Shown here in pieces: positions 1 to 7,959 of a stretch of 10,425 nucleotides of DNA. The notes beneath the pieces were generated by a model. That model was not told the DNA's origin and ran no database searches. It saw nothing but the letters and a program-made list of their open reading frames with translations. The stretch is from Muribaculaceae bacterium. Lineage in GTDB: Bacteria > Bacteroidota > Bacteroidia > Bacteroidales > Muribaculaceae. The stretch spans positions 1 to 10,425 of the forward strand of contig JAIDBM010000060.1 in the NCBI GenBank assembly GCA_029056365.1. Reading direction: 5' to 3'. Positions within the stretch are counted from its first letter, which is position 1. Every line of letters starts with the position of its first letter. Both the position numbers and the translations under genes were made by a program.

Positions 1-1063
1 CGGCCGTGTTTATGTTTCCGAATGCTTCGGTACCACCCCATAGTCCTGCGGCGGTCTTTACCGGGTAAGCGCTTGCAGGCACTGAGTATATGGCGTTTAT
101 GACTTCATCAGCCGTGATGCTGCCGGGACGTTTGGTTTCCTGGAACATTCCGAACAGATTTACCGACATTTCGGTCGAGGAGGTGATGTTGAAGTCAAGA
201 TTCGTGCGGATATTCGCCTTGGACTGCCGTAGCTGTGCGTTATAGTCGGGTTGCGCGGCATCTTTCAGGCCTCCGCGTGCGTCCACGAAGTCGATGTTTG
301 TATAGTATTTGACTTTGCTTGTTCCGCCATAAACCGAAACGTATGCGTGGTCTTCCTCACCCCTGTTTCTGAAAGTGACGTCGCGCCAGTTTACATTCGG
401 ATACATAATGGCGTCGGAACCATCGCGGAACAGGGCAAGTTCCTGATCGGTATATGCTGCCGAGAGTCCGTCATTGAGGCGGGCACGGTTCAGGGCGTTG
501 GCATAGGTGTAGCCGTCGACCATGTCGGCGAACCGGGGATCAAACGAGAACTTGTGGCTGTAGTCCACTTTTACATGAGTCTTGCCCTCGGCGCCTCGTT
601 TTGTTTTTACAAGTATTGCACCGTTTACACCTTCGTGGCCTAAAAGAGCTGTCGCCGCCGCGTCTTTCAGCACTGTCACACTCTCGACTTCCTCCACGCT
701 CAGACGGTCGATCGGACGTTCGTAACCGTCGACAAGAATAAGTATGCTTTTGTCGTTAAGAGTATGATATCCGCGGATATTGAAAGAAGCGCCTTTGTTT
801 TCATCGGCGGCAAAACCACCTTGCGAAAGTGCGGTCAGGCCGGGCAGACGTCCGTAAAGTGCCTGTGCGAGATTGGTTGCTGATGTCTGCTGCAGTTCCT
901 CACCCGAGATTGTTGTGGCTGCTGCGGTGCTGAAGAAATCGCTGATTTCCACACCGTAGCCTAAATCGTAGGCATAGGCGTTTTTGTCGTTGAGTGTGAC
1001 TTGCGCGTTTCCCGACAATGTTGCGGTAACGGTTGCAATCGCCAACAATTTATTCATATTCAT
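1..1063 (-). CDS. SusC-type TonB-dependent outer-membrane transporter lacking the usual N-terminal extension (5' part; runs off the left edge)
   Basis: My reading of the minus strand from ATG at 1063 stays open for 354 codons to the window edge. A second in-frame ATG lies two codons later. Residues 1-20 look like a Sec signal peptide (cleavage near GNA/QV). The plug domain follows almost at once (about 35-157), with an Arg-Gly-Tyr turn at 97-99, LVDGYERP (110-117), VTVLKDAAATALLG (129-142) and GVNGAILVKTKRG (145-157). These match the SusC plug signature. The start of the barrel follows. Unlike the SusC at 3077-6217, there is no 75-residue carboxypeptidase-regulatory-like domain and no clear EMVVxGYG TonB box; YDLGYG (32-37) may stand in for it. 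The gene begins 32 bp after the susD-like stop, so it is probably in the same operon and may have its own SusD partner to the left. Family assignment is firm; ligand unknown. Confidence 0.88.
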   Translation of the reverse strand, partial: MNMNKLLAIATVTATLSGNAQVTLNDKNAYAYDLGYGVEISDFFSTAAATTISGEELQQTSATNLAQALYGRLPGLTALSQGGFAADENKGASFNIRGYHTLNDKSILILVDGYERPIDRLSVEEVESVTVLKDAAATALLGHEGVNGAILVKTKRGAEGKTHVKVDYSHKFSFDPRFADMVDGYTYANALNRARLNDGLSAAYTDQELALFRDGSDAIMYPNVNWRDVTFRNRGEEDHAYVSVYGGTSKVKYYTNIDFVDARGGLKDAAQPDYNAQLRQSKANIRTNLDFNITSSTEMSVNLFGMFQETKRPGSITADEVINAIYSVPASAYPVKTAAGLWGGTEAFGNINTA

Positions 1064-1095
1064 AGTTAAAGTCTTTCAGATAATTTAATTAAGGA

Positions 1096-3066
1096 TTACC
1101 AGCCGGGATTTTGATTCAATCCGTAGCCCTTGTTGATTTCTTCGCGTGAGATGGGCGACAGATACCATTTGTCGTTCCATTTGCTTGTCTGGTTGTCGGT
1201 ATCCCACCAGACACGGATGTTGTTCGTACAAGGCTGTTTTTCATATATGCAGTTCGGCCAGGGTTCGCCGGGCTGGAGGCTTGTGTCGCCGTTGTAGTCT
1301 TCAGACAGCATTTTGTTGCCGTTGGCATCCTTGCGCCACATGCGCAGCTGATGAACTTGCTTTTTGAAAATGTCGGAGCGTTTGTAACGCACCAGGTCGT
1401 ACCAGCGCTGGTCTTCGAAGCCGAACTCGCATGCGCGTTCGCGGAGGAGCTGTTCGATGAAATTCGCTTTGTCGGTCGTAAGGTTCAGCGAGGGATTCAT
1501 TGCTTCCGCCTTTCCAAGTCCGACGCGTGCGCGAACCTTGTTCATCTCCTCGCAGGCCTTGGGAAGATTGCCTGTCTGGGCAAGAGCCTCGGCATAGCAG
1601 AGGTGTATGTCGGCCATGCGCAGATATGCGTAGTTGGTGGGATAGTATGCGGCATATCCGTCGTCGCGCATATATTTGAACAGTTTCAGGCGGGTCGACC
1701 ACGGATTGTCGGTTACAGCCGGGTTGAACGAAAGGTCGACGTTTCCTCCGTCCCACAACTCTACGCTCGAAAAGCCCCGATATTGTTCCACAAGGTTGTT
1801 GCGTGAAGTAACCATGGTTTCGTAAAGACGTGGGTCGCGTTTTGCAAAAATGTCCACATTTTCGGGGTTGTCGGTGTTGAACACGTTGTCGTACGGGAAG
1901 TTGCGGCCGTCGGCCATGCCGAACATCTCCATAAATTCAACAGTAAACAGCGACATGCCGAATTCGTCCATGCCCTCGACATTCCAGTCGCCGTTCCATG
2001 CGTTGTCGCCAAGGCCGGCATGAACTTCAATCACTTTTTCGCTGTTGCCACGGAACCAGTATGCCGAGCGATAGGCGTTGCAATAATCCTGTTCGCTTGT
2101 GCCGGCAGGCTGTACCAGAGCGAAGTAGTTGCCGTTTGCACTGTTTGCCTTGAAGAAGTCTTCGCAGGCTTTCAGCGCTTTATCCCAGAGTTCGGGCATA
2201 TATCTGCCGGTCCACACCTGATGTATGTCCTGATTGTCTTCCGACCGGGTGAACTCAAGATATGGTTTGTCGGAGTTGAACAGAGGCGATGCCACGAAAT
2301 TCCATAGTTTCACACGCAGACCGTAGGCCGAACCTTTTGTCAGACGTCCCGAATTCGTCGCCTGGTCCTGAACGTAGAACGGCAGGCCGGGTTCGTTGAT
2401 GGCATTCTGAATCAGCTCGTCGATGAACTCTGCGGTTTCGAGTACGGTGAGTCGACGGCCGTCGACTACATCGGCGGCTTCATACGAGCGGTCTACTTTG
2501 GGGAGTCCTCCGAAGTTGCGGAAGGCGTCGAGATAACGCGATGCCATGATAACGTAGGCTTCGCCGCGAAGCTGGCTCTTTTCGGTTTCGCTGAGGTCGG
2601 GCACACGGTTGATGTTCTCGACAAAAATCCAGCCTTCGCGGATTGTACGCCAGATTCCTACACGCGCATTTCCGTCGCCGTTGGCAATGAAGGGAAATTT
2701 AACGAAGCCGCCGTTGTCCTGGTCGGTTTCGGTGAGGTCGCCTCCGTAATATTTGCCGAGATTGTGCCATCCGCAGTACGACTGGCATATGTCGGTAAGT
2801 GCATCGGGATGCGAGTACCATACAGCGCCGGTATAGGTGAACGGGTTGTGCATGGAACCGTATATATGCCACAGGAAACGTTTGGCGTTTTCACCCTGGG
2901 AAAAAATAGAGTCTACGGTAACATCTACACCGGGTTGCTTTTCCAGAAATTCATCGCCGAGGTTGATGTTGTCGACACAGGAGCAGAGAGAGCCTGCGCC
3001 CATGATGATGCCGACAGCTCCGATGAAGCATGCAGTTTTTATTTTGAGCTTATTTACGAGATTCAT
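1096..3066 (-). CDS. SusD/RagB-family surface glycan-binding lipoprotein
   Basis: The protein has 656 residues. SusD proteins are helical, TPR-rich lipoproteins that cap the extracellular face of their SusC partner and help capture glycan. The N-terminus is a lipoprotein signal: basic MNLVNKLKIK, a hydrophobic stretch, then lipobox LCSC with Cys30 as the predicted acylated residue. C-terminal family hallmarks are visible: YAYLRMADIHLCYAEAL followed by KACEEMNKVRARVGL, then LLRERACEFGFEDQRWYDLVRYKR. The frame is also open upstream to an ATG at 3111. That start would overlap the preceding gene and put 15 extra polar residues before the signal peptide, so I chose 3066, which leaves a 10-bp gap after the SusC stop. 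It is larger than the starch-system SusD (about 550 residues), which is common for partners that bind complex glycans. The ligand cannot be predicted. Confidence 0.93.
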   Translation of the reverse strand: MNLVNKLKIKTACFIGAVGIIMGAGSLCSCVDNINLGDEFLEKQPGVDVTVDSIFSQGENAKRFLWHIYGSMHNPFTYTGAVWYSHPDALTDICQSYCGWHNLGKYYGGDLTETDQDNGGFVKFPFIANGDGNARVGIWRTIREGWIFVENINRVPDLSETEKSQLRGEAYVIMASRYLDAFRNFGGLPKVDRSYEAADVVDGRRLTVLETAEFIDELIQNAINEPGLPFYVQDQATNSGRLTKGSAYGLRVKLWNFVASPLFNSDKPYLEFTRSEDNQDIHQVWTGRYMPELWDKALKACEDFFKANSANGNYFALVQPAGTSEQDYCNAYRSAYWFRGNSEKVIEVHAGLGDNAWNGDWNVEGMDEFGMSLFTVEFMEMFGMADGRNFPYDNVFNTDNPENVDIFAKRDPRLYETMVTSRNNLVEQYRGFSSVELWDGGNVDLSFNPAVTDNPWSTRLKLFKYMRDDGYAAYYPTNYAYLRMADIHLCYAEALAQTGNLPKACEEMNKVRARVGLGKAEAMNPSLNLTTDKANFIEQLLRERACEFGFEDQRWYDLVRYKRSDIFKKQVHQLRMWRKDANGNKMLSEDYNGDTSLQPGEPWPNCIYEKQPCTNNIRVWWDTDNQTSKWNDKWYLSPISREEINKGYGLNQNPGW

Positions 3067-3076
3067 TGTTGGAATT

Positions 3077-6000
3077 TTAGAAGTTGACATTGATACCGAA
3101 ATTGTAAACACGGGTCATGGGATAGCGTGTGCTGCCATAACCGGCCTGTGCTTCGGGGTCGTTGGCCTTGAAACTTGTGAATGTAAGCAGGTTATAGCCG
3201 TTGGCATAAACACGGATGTTGTTTATGGGAACTCCGGGAATGCGGAACGAATAGCCTATCTCGATGTTTTTCAGACGGATATACGAAGCGTCTACCATCC
3301 AGGGCCTGGAAAGGGAGCCGTTGTGTTCGCGGGCCGACTTTTCGAGCGATATGCGCGGGAGAATCGCATCGGGATTTTCTTCTGTCCATGAGTTTTCATA
3401 TACCCATTTGTTGAGCATCGACATATTGCCTGTTCCGAATGCCGGGGTATAGAAAGAGCTGAGCTGTCGGTTTACGTGTGTTGCGCCTACCCAGGTCATG
3501 GAGAAGTCCAGACCTTTCCAGTTGAGCGAGCCCATGATGCTGCCTGTGTATTCGGGGATGTCGCTGTAGCCGATGGCATGAACATCGTTTGCATCGACTT
3601 TTCCATCGCCGGTGAGGTCCACAAACACGCTGTCGCCGGGACGGAGTGTGATCTGCTGGTCGGGCATTTCCACACCGTAGGTCGTTTTATAACGTTCTTC
3701 GGTTTCTCCGGGAACGTAGAATTCAAAGAACTCGTAGCCGAACGGCTGGCCTACGGGATGTCCGGTGTGGTACATGTGGGGGAATTCCTTTTTTACTTCG
3801 GCCATTTCTATGATTTTGTTCCGGGCAAAGGCGAAAGAGGGTGAAATGGAGTAGTTCACATCGCCTATACGGTCGGCCCACCGGAGAACGATTTCGTAGC
3901 CATGGTTCTTGACGCGTCCGAAGTTGATGGAGTTGGGCTGCAGGGCCGAGATACCTGCTATAGTGGTTTCGTTGGAAACAAGAATGTTTTTGCGGTCTTC
4001 GGTAAAGTAGTCGAAGCCAAGGCTGAGACGGTCTTTAAAGAAACGTATGTCAATGCCATAGTTCTGTTTGGTGGCTGTTTCCCATGTTACATCAGGGTTG
4101 CCTGTGCTCGACTCGCGTGCGCCGGCCATCCACGAACCGTTGTTTATGCCGAAGTTGCCGGTACGGTCGTTGGTGAACCATGCTCCGCCATAATTGTTGT
4201 AATACTCCCATGAACCGGGCAGGTAGAGGAAGCGTCCGACGCCTTGGTCGTTGCCCACCTTGCCTATCGAACCTCTTATCTTGAAATAAGATACAACCTG
4301 ACGCAGGGGTTCCCAGAAGTTTTCGGACGATGCGATCCAGCCGATGGATGCCGAGGGGAAGAAACCGAAGCGTTTGCCCTTGGCAAAGTTTTCAGAGCCG
4401 TTGTAGCCCATGTTGACATCAAGCATATACTTGGTGTCAAAGTCGTATGTAGCACGGGCCACCATGCCTACATAGCCACGGGGAATGGAGTTGTAGATTC
4501 CTCCGGGATAGTAGTTTTTCGATTCGTTGTAGAGAACAAGCGCACCCACATTGTGAGACCCGAACTTGCGGCTGTAGTTCAATGCGGCTTCGGCATACCA
4601 GTTGCGGCCGCCCCATTTGGCTTCTTCGTAGCCCAGAGGCCATGTGTCGCCCTGACGTACATATACGATTTTAGGCGAGCCGTCGGCTTCGAATTCTCCT
4701 CTGGCTATGGTTGCCTTGTAGTTGATTCCGTCGCCGGTGGTACGGGCTTTCTGCATCGTATGGTTGGAGTTATATGAACCCTTGATGCGGAAATCCAGTC
4801 CGGGAGTAATGAAATCGAGTTTCAGTTTATACTGAAGGTCAAGATTCACAACGTTTTCGGTCTGTGTCGTGTAACCGTGCTGATAAATCAGTCCGAGACC
4901 GTCGGAACCTATCGCTCCAACGAGGTCGGGGTCGGATACAATGCGACGGCCGTAGGCATCGAGTCCGTATCCGGCCATAGGCATACCGTTGTTAAGAAGA
5001 CCTTCCACGCCGAACACGCCCGACTGACCGTTGTATTCGCCGTTGCCGATGGAGTTGCGTTTGCCTATGCGGCCACCGATGCCTATGGAGATTGAACTCC
5101 GGCTTGAAAGGTCCACATCGAGGTTCGCGCGGTAGTTGTAGCGGCGGTATTTGAAGTTGGCGTCTTTCCCCTGGTCGAAGGTTTTGAACAGGCCGTCCTG
5201 GTTCAGCATGCCTACCGAAACAAAATAACGTGCGCGTTCAGTGCCACCGGATACATTGATATTGTATTGTTCCTGCCATGCATGGTCGTTCATCAGATAG
5301 GTAAACCAGTTTGTGCTCGGATATACTGTGGGCATATCCATGTCTTTCCAGTGCTGGATTGCTTCCTGCGAGTATTTCCAGCCCGAGGGGTCCACTCCTT
5401 CTACCGCCTGTGCGTGATTATATGCGGTGGCATATTCGTAGGAACTGGCCGGCTCAAGGAAACGGGAAATCTGTTGCAGACCGGCCGATGCAGTCAAAGT
5501 GACTGTCGGCTTGCCGATTCCGCCTCGGCGTGTTGTCACAAGAATTACGCCGTTTGCACCGCGTACACCGAATACCGCTGTAGCCGAGGCGTCTTTTAGA
5601 ATTGAGATGTCCTGTACCTCGTTAGGGTCGATTTGGCTGAACGAGCGTTCCACACCGTCGACAAGAACCAGAGGTTCGGCGCTGTTGAACGAACCCACAC
5701 CGCGCACACGGATAACGGGGTCGTCGGCGCCGGGTGCTCCGGAATACTGCACCGACTGGAGGCCGGGAAGTTTTCCTGAAAGGGCATTGCCGAGTGATGC
5801 TGCCGGCGACTTGAGAAGTTCTTTGCCCTCTACATTCGACACCGAACCGGTGAGTGTCACTTTGCGTTGTTGGCCGTAGCCGATTACAACCATCTCGTCG
5901 AGAGTTTCCGCGTTGTCTTTCAGAACCACATCGAGGGTGGATGTCGTTACAGTCACCTGCTTTGTGGCACAACCCACATAGGAGAACTCCAGAACAGTTC

Positions 6001-6217
6001 CTTTGGGAATGTTTGGCAACACATAATTGCCGTAGATGTCTGTTACCGTACCCTTCGACTTGTCTTTAGTCTGTACGGAGGCTCCAATTAGCGGCTCATC
6101 CTGCTCGTCGGTAACGCAACCTTGCACCGTCAGATTCTGGGCAAGGGCAACTCCCGGAAGCGATAGCATTATAACTAACGCCAACAAGAGTAGATGTACT
6201 CTGCTTGCTTTTTTCAT
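3077..6217 (-). CDS. SusC/RagA-family TonB-dependent outer-membrane transporter, complete
   Basis: The protein has 1046 residues, normal for SusC. It imports oligosaccharides across the outer membrane using TonB energy, paired with the SusD-like protein encoded 10 bp downstream. Domains in order: signal peptide (1-26, cleavage ALA/Q); carboxypeptidase-regulatory-like beta-sandwich (about 28-101, VTDEQDEPLIGASVQ...TDIYGNYVL); TonB box DEMVVIGYG (107-115); plug (about 115-232) with VRGVGSF, LVDGVERSF, ISILKDASATAVFG and RGANGVILVTTRRG; then a beta-barrel ending in the aromatic-terminal strand GINVNF. An extracellular-loop motif DLTGDGKVDAND (867-878) has the Asp/Thr/Asp/Asp spacing of an EF-hand-like calcium loop, often seen in SusC proteins. 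There is no STN domain before the plug, so direct signalling to a FecR-type anti-sigma factor is unlikely. It is the first gene of the minus-strand operon. Transported glycan unknown. Confidence 0.96.
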   Translation of the reverse strand: MKKASRVHLLLLALVIMLSLPGVALAQNLTVQGCVTDEQDEPLIGASVQTKDKSKGTVTDIYGNYVLPNIPKGTVLEFSYVGCATKQVTVTTSTLDVVLKDNAETLDEMVVIGYGQQRKVTLTGSVSNVEGKELLKSPAASLGNALSGKLPGLQSVQYSGAPGADDPVIRVRGVGSFNSAEPLVLVDGVERSFSQIDPNEVQDISILKDASATAVFGVRGANGVILVTTRRGGIGKPTVTLTASAGLQQISRFLEPASSYEYATAYNHAQAVEGVDPSGWKYSQEAIQHWKDMDMPTVYPSTNWFTYLMNDHAWQEQYNINVSGGTERARYFVSVGMLNQDGLFKTFDQGKDANFKYRRYNYRANLDVDLSSRSSISIGIGGRIGKRNSIGNGEYNGQSGVFGVEGLLNNGMPMAGYGLDAYGRRIVSDPDLVGAIGSDGLGLIYQHGYTTQTENVVNLDLQYKLKLDFITPGLDFRIKGSYNSNHTMQKARTTGDGINYKATIARGEFEADGSPKIVYVRQGDTWPLGYEEAKWGGRNWYAEAALNYSRKFGSHNVGALVLYNESKNYYPGGIYNSIPRGYVGMVARATYDFDTKYMLDVNMGYNGSENFAKGKRFGFFPSASIGWIASSENFWEPLRQVVSYFKIRGSIGKVGNDQGVGRFLYLPGSWEYYNNYGGAWFTNDRTGNFGINNGSWMAGARESSTGNPDVTWETATKQNYGIDIRFFKDRLSLGFDYFTEDRKNILVSNETTIAGISALQPNSINFGRVKNHGYEIVLRWADRIGDVNYSISPSFAFARNKIIEMAEVKKEFPHMYHTGHPVGQPFGYEFFEFYVPGETEERYKTTYGVEMPDQQITLRPGDSVFVDLTGDGKVDANDVHAIGYSDIPEYTGSIMGSLNWKGLDFSMTWVGATHVNRQLSSFYTPAFGTGNMSMLNKWVYENSWTEENPDAILPRISLEKSAREHNGSLSRPWMVDASYIRLKNIEIGYSFRIPGVPINNIRVYANGYNLLTFTSFKANDPEAQAGYGSTRYPMTRVYNFGINVNF

Positions 6218-6242
6218 TGGTAATAAATTTGCTGATTGGTTT

Positions 6243-6274
6243 AGTAATTTTATGAAATTTTTAACAAAATTACT
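6243..6274 (-). promoter_or_regulatory. Candidate promoter of the SusC/SusD operon within a 9-bp inverted repeat
   Basis: Read on the minus strand, 6272-6265 is TAATTTTG, a perfect match to the Bacteroidota -7 element TAnnTTTG, with the start codon of the SusC gene about 48 bp further on. It overlaps one arm of a perfect inverted repeat: AGTAATTTT at 6243-6251 and AAAATTACT at 6266-6274, separated by 14 bp. I see no convincing -33 TTG element at normal spacing, which would fit an activator-dependent promoter. The repeat could be an operator or a leader hairpin. Assignment rests on motif match only. Confidence 0.4.
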
Positions 6275-6324
6275 GATGCGGCTTTGTTGCAGAGTTGAGA
6301 AATCGGTATTAAAGGTTTAATTAC

Positions 6325-6337
6325 AACAATTATTGTT
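6325..6337. promoter_or_regulatory. 13-bp palindrome in the divergent intergenic region, possible operator
   Basis: AACAAT-T-ATTGTT is a perfect 6+1+6 palindrome. It lies about 50 bp upstream of the candidate SusC promoter and about 190 bp upstream of the candidate GH43 promoter, a reasonable place for a regulator shared by both directions. The surrounding DNA is AT-rich, so a chance palindrome is possible. No regulator gene is in the window to pair with it. Confidence 0.2.
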
Positions 6338-6404
6338 TTTTGTATGGCTTTCACAAGAGAGCGGGGTTGAAAAATTATCCGAACAGGTTGAAAATTCGTC
6401 ATCG

Positions 6405-6451
6405 ACGCGCCTGAAAATCGAAAAAAACTGCTGAAAAGCAGCTTTGCGCGT
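6405..6451 (-). terminator. Terminator-like hairpin with T-tract on the minus strand, inside an outer GC stem
   Basis: On the minus strand CTGCT-TTTC-AGCAG (6441-6428) forms a 5-bp stem, extended by one G-U and three A-U pairs using the flanking AAAG and TTTT. It runs into a seven-T tract (6427-6421), the pattern of an intrinsic terminator. A second, outer pair of arms, ACGCGC at 6405-6410 and GCGCGT at 6446-6451, encloses it and could form an alternative fold. It lies upstream of the candidate SusC promoter, so it may block antisense transcripts leaving the GH43 side, or act as an attenuator if the operon also starts further upstream. On the plus strand a seven-T run follows at 6465-6471, with only a wobble-rich stem before it. 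Confidence 0.35.
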
Positions 6452-6525
6452 GTCCTATTGGGCGTTTTTTTGTTTTATGTGCCATTTTTTACGAAATCCG
6501 TACCGGTGGTTCAACCGGCAGTGGC

Positions 6526-6533
6526 TAATTTTG
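6526..6533 (+). promoter_or_regulatory. Candidate -7 element for the GH43 gene
   Basis: TAATTTTG matches the Bacteroidota -7 consensus TAnnTTTG and ends 19 bp before the GH43 ATG, giving a predicted leader of about 15 nt. A good -33 TTG is not visible. A short inverted pair, CCGGT (6503-6507) and ACCGG (6514-6518), lies where the -33 contact would be and could bind a regulator. Confidence 0.45.
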
Positions 6534-6552
6534 CAGGCAATACCAGAACACT

Positions 6553-7548
6553 ATGAAACTACAGATATTATGTATCATGGCGGCTGTATCGCTTATGCCG
6601 CAGGCTGCAAGTATGGCGGCCGCTGATAATCCGGTTCTGCCCGGCTTCCATGCCGATCCGGAAATCCTTTACTCGGAGAATACAGGCAAGTATTACATCT
6701 ATTCCACTACCGACGGCACTCCGGGGTGGGGCGGACATTATTTCCATGTGTTTTCATCGGATAATCTCACCAGCTGGACCGATGAAGGCATAATGCTCGA
6801 CCTGAAAGGTCCTCAGGTGCCGTGGGCCAGCGGCAATGCATGGGCCCCTGCCATAATCGAGCGGCGTCAGCCCGATGGCAGCTACAGATACTACTTCTAT
6901 TACAGCGGCCACTCGCCCGAACTGAACCGCAAGGCAATCGGAGTGGCTGTAGCCTACAGTCCTACGGGTCCGTTCCGCGATTCAGGTAAACCGATAGTAG
7001 GTGAATCACCCACCGGATTCGGCCAGGAAATCGATGTGGATGTGTTCCGCGACCCGGTAAGCGGCAAATATTTCCTCTACTGGGGAAACGGCTACATGGC
7101 CGGAGCCGAACTCAACGACGACATGGTTTCGATACGCCCGGAGACTGTGAAAGTGATGACACCACAGGGAGGAACGCTCGCCGACTATAACTACCGCGAG
7201 GCTCCGTATGCGTTCTACCGCAACGGCACATACTATTTCACCTGGAGCGTCGACGATACCGGCTCGCCCAATTATCATGTGGCATATGGCACGGCCGATT
7301 CGCCGTTAGGTGACATCCGGGTTGCCGCCGACCCGGTGATACTGATTCAGAATCCCGCCTTGAATATATACGGGCCGGCCCACAACTCGGTGATAAACCT
7401 GCCGGGCACCGACGATTGGCGCATTGTGTATCACCGCATCAACGCCGACTATCTCAACGATGGTCCTGGCATACACCGGGAGGTATGTATCGACCGTCTG
7501 GAGTTCAACCCCGACGGCACAATCCGAAAAGTAGAGCCAACCGAATAA
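6553..7548 (+). CDS. Secreted glycoside hydrolase, family GH43 (single catalytic domain)
   Basis: The protein has 331 residues: a signal peptide (about 1-22, rich in Ala and Met, cleavage near SMA/AAD) followed by one five-bladed beta-propeller domain. The three GH43 acids can be placed: general base Asp35 in PGFHADPEI, pKa-modulating Asp161 in QEIDVDVF, and general acid Glu216 in NYREAPYAF. Other family marks are NAWAPAI (95-101) and the His of YGPAHNSVI (His277), usually a metal or substrate contact. The family removes arabinofuranosyl, xylosyl or galactosyl groups; sequence alone does not decide which. There is no C-terminal beta-sandwich or CBM, so it probably acts on short oligosaccharides in the periplasm. 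It is divergent from the SusC/SusD operon and likely part of the same glycan locus. The start was chosen because it begins the signal peptide and lies just after a -7 match. Subfamily not assigned with certainty. Confidence 0.93.
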   Translation: MKLQILCIMAAVSLMPQAASMAAADNPVLPGFHADPEILYSENTGKYYIYSTTDGTPGWGGHYFHVFSSDNLTSWTDEGIMLDLKGPQVPWASGNAWAPAIIERRQPDGSYRYYFYYSGHSPELNRKAIGVAVAYSPTGPFRDSGKPIVGESPTGFGQEIDVDVFRDPVSGKYFLYWGNGYMAGAELNDDMVSIRPETVKVMTPQGGTLADYNYREAPYAFYRNGTYYFTWSVDDTGSPNYHVAYGTADSPLGDIRVAADPVILIQNPALNIYGPAHNSVINLPGTDDWRIVYHRINADYLNDGPGIHREVCIDRLEFNPDGTIRKVEPTE

Positions 7549-7576
7549 TTTGGTAAATGATTAATGTCAAGACTTG

Positions 7577-7850
7577 CTCTTGTTCTCTGGTCCATATTTA
7601 AGACCATAGAACCATAGAACTATAGGTCTCTTGTTCTCTGGTCCTCTGGTCCAATTATAAGACCATAGAACCATAGAACTATAGGTGCTCTTGTTCTCTG
7701 GTACTCTGGTCTAATTATAAGACCATAGAACCATAGAACTATAGGTCTCTTGTTCTTTGGTACTCTGGTCCAAATTTAAGACCATAGAACCATAGGACTA
7801 TAGATCTCTGGTGCTCTGGTCCAATTTTAAGACCATAGAATCATAGTCTA
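7577..7850. repeat. Tandem array of about 60-bp hairpin-forming units, left block (five units)
   Basis: Units begin with CTCTTGTTCTCTGGT or a variant and end with AACTATAGGT: 7577-7627 (51 bp, lacks one internal CTCTGGT step), 7628-7687 (60), 7688-7746 (59), 7747-7805 (59) and 7806-7850 (decayed). Each unit is a nested structure. A left arm made of repeats of CTCTGGT and a right arm made of repeats of CCATAGAA surround a CAATTATAA-like loop. In the second unit 15 of 18 arm positions can pair. The array starts 28 bp after the GH43 stop. I see no coding frame and no CRISPR-like spacer diversity; the variation is scattered point changes. Confidence 0.9.
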
Positions 7851-7931
7851 AAAAATGTGCATGGGTGTGTATTTATTACCCTGGTTCTTAGAACCGTGCA
7901 AGTCGTCGGCGGGGTCGCCGACGTTACTCAT
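7848..7931 (-). CDS. Very small open frame inside the palindromic element, copy A (27 codons, doubtful)
   Basis: On the minus strand ATG at 7931 opens a frame starting MSNVGDPADDLHGSKNQGN and ending in TAG at 7848, 27 residues in all. The first 19 codons are identical in copy B at the right edge. The sequence is not a recognised peptide family, has no hydrophobic segment and no strong ribosome-binding site, and codons 3-9 coincide with a perfect 8-bp hairpin stem. The identity of the two copies is explained equally well by repetition of the DNA element itself. Listed because the frame is conserved across copies; a structured non-coding element is at least as likely. Confidence 0.15.
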   Translation of the reverse strand: MSNVGDPADDLHGSKNQGNKYTPMHIF

Positions 7932-7936
7932 TTTTC
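7873..7936 (+). repeat. 64-bp two-palindrome element, copy A, embedded in the hairpin array
   Basis: This stretch is an exact reverse complement of 10362-10425 (64 of 64 bases by eye; the first mismatch is at 7937). It holds two perfect palindromes: GGTTCT-T-AGAACC (7883-7895), and CGTCGGCG (7904-7911) pairing with CGCCGACG (7916-7923) around a GGGT loop. TTACTCATTTTTC follows, giving a GC stem then a short T-run, somewhat terminator-like on the plus strand. It interrupts the 60-bp array between its left and right blocks. Its left limit may be further out, since the other copy is cut by the window end. Two small hairpins in a short dispersed unit resemble REP/REPIN-type or MITE elements in general form, but I recognise no named family. 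Confidence 0.9.
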
Positions 7937-7959
7937 CAGGCTAAAGAACGAGAGAAAAT

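Noticed and set aside
251..643. 130-codon plus-strand frame opposite the left SusC gene
   Set aside because: The minus-strand frame here gives clear SusC plug motifs; the plus frame has none.
3067..3111. Upstream ATG for the SusD gene at 3111
   Set aside because: It would overlap the SusC end and place 15 polar residues before an otherwise canonical lipoprotein signal; ATG at 3066 fits better.
4244..4777. 177-codon plus-strand frame opposite the SusC barrel
   Set aside because: Antisense shadow of a well-supported SusC gene, without motifs or signals of its own.
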